Shown piece by piece: positions 62,162 through 62,398 of a DNA stretch of 62,398 nucleotides. The position numbers and the translations under genes were made by a program. Location of the stretch: positions 1 to 62,398 of the forward strand of contig WHSL01000006.1 of the NCBI GenBank assembly GCA_009380095.1, in the 5' to 3' direction. The stretch's first letter is position 1; each line of letters opens with the position of its first letter. The notes beneath the pieces are model-generated. The model was not told the origin of the DNA and did not search any database. It worked only from the letters and a program-made list of their open reading frames with translations. Origin of the DNA: Streptosporangiales bacterium (GTDB taxonomy: Bacteria > Actinomycetota > Actinomycetes > Streptosporangiales > Streptosporangiaceae).

Positions 62162-62398
62162 ATGGATCAGGCCGACCCGCCGACGGCGTTGCGGGCCGCC
62201 GATCCCGCCACCGTGGGGCCGTACCGGCTGATCGGCCGGATCGGTGAGGGCGGGATGGGGACGGTCTTCCTCGGCGCGCGCGGGGACGAGCGGTACGCGA
62301 TCAAGCTGATCCGGCCGGAGCTGGGGGCCGACGAGGGGTTCCGCTCCCGGTTCGCCGGTGAGGTCGCGAACGCCCGCAAGGTCGCCGCGTTCTGCACC
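62162..62398 (+). CDS. Ser/Thr protein kinase, 5' part (cut by window end)
   Basis: The first 79 codons are present: TVGPYRLIGRIGEGGMGTVF is the kinase P-loop, and RYAIKLIRPELGADEGFRSR carries the ATP-contacting lysine. The frame is open at the window edge. It closely follows the preceding kinase and shares the RPEL...FR..F element, so the two probably arose by tandem duplication. Confidence 0.88.
   Translation, partial: MDQADPPTALRAADPATVGPYRLIGRIGEGGMGTVFLGARGDERYAIKLIRPELGADEGFRSRFAGEVANARKVAAFCT

Overview
The window is a 62.4-kb, very GC-rich chromosomal segment of an actinomycete. Codon use, GTG/TTG starts, the gene content and a conserved gene order around eno, mazG, mfd, pth, prs and glmU all point that way. 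The overall flavour suggests Streptosporangiales (Thermomonosporaceae or Streptosporangiaceae), but that placement is an inference.

Layout. (1) 0-9.3 kb: a PPOX-family flavoenzyme, a Bax-inhibitor-like membrane protein, an unusual tRNA, a type II NADH dehydrogenase, a family-5 uracil-DNA glycosylase with an AraC regulator, and an unrecognised envelope locus made of a lipoprotein plus a 781-residue multispanning protein carrying a pilin-like segment. A decayed partial copy of that locus lies beside it, joined to a stump of an NmrA-like gene. (2) 9.3-22.5 kb: the conserved block ppx-DUF501-ftsB-eno-mazG-(SurA-like lipoprotein)-mfd, all on the minus strand. A 4-kb patch of accessory and broken genes (truncated catechol dioxygenase, frameshifted methyltransferase, TetR with a clear operator, hypotheticals) lies between the lipoprotein and mfd. 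(3) 22.7-46.9 kb: a polysaccharide locus. It holds Wzz-like, Wzy-like, Wzx-like and WbaP-like assembly proteins, Alg14/Alg13-type and GT2/GT14 glycosyltransferases, two GH26-like secreted proteins and a secreted repeat protein. With these come three sulfotransferases and a complete PAPS module: CysD, CysN, an APS kinase and the PAP phosphatase CysQ. (4) 47.3-51.4 kb: the conserved block resumes with pth, rplY, prs and glmU. (5) 51.6-62.4 kb: tRNA-Gln, a fatty-acid desaturase with several palindromes upstream, TetR, an SGNH hydrolase, an amidase, the divergent tam/tamR pair, an ABC-F ATPase, ispE and two tandem Ser/Thr protein kinases (the second cut by the window end).

How the genes work together. 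The central proposal is that 23.5-46.9 kb makes and exports a sulfated exopolysaccharide. WbaP would start the lipid-linked repeat, glycosyltransferases would extend it, sulfotransferases would decorate it with PAPS made on site, Wzx would flip it, and Wzy/Wzz would polymerise it. GH26-like enzymes and a secreted repeat protein would act outside. The locus sits between pth and mfd, two genes that are near neighbours in many actinobacteria, so it looks like an insertion into an otherwise conserved block.

Regulatory sites readable in the sequence include a 10-bp-arm inverted repeat before the TetR/methyltransferase pair, a shared TTGTC-N8-GACAA palindrome before both copies of the pilin-like locus, mirrored operators that contain the start codons of tam and tamR, and an iron-box-like site plus two more palindromes before the desaturase.
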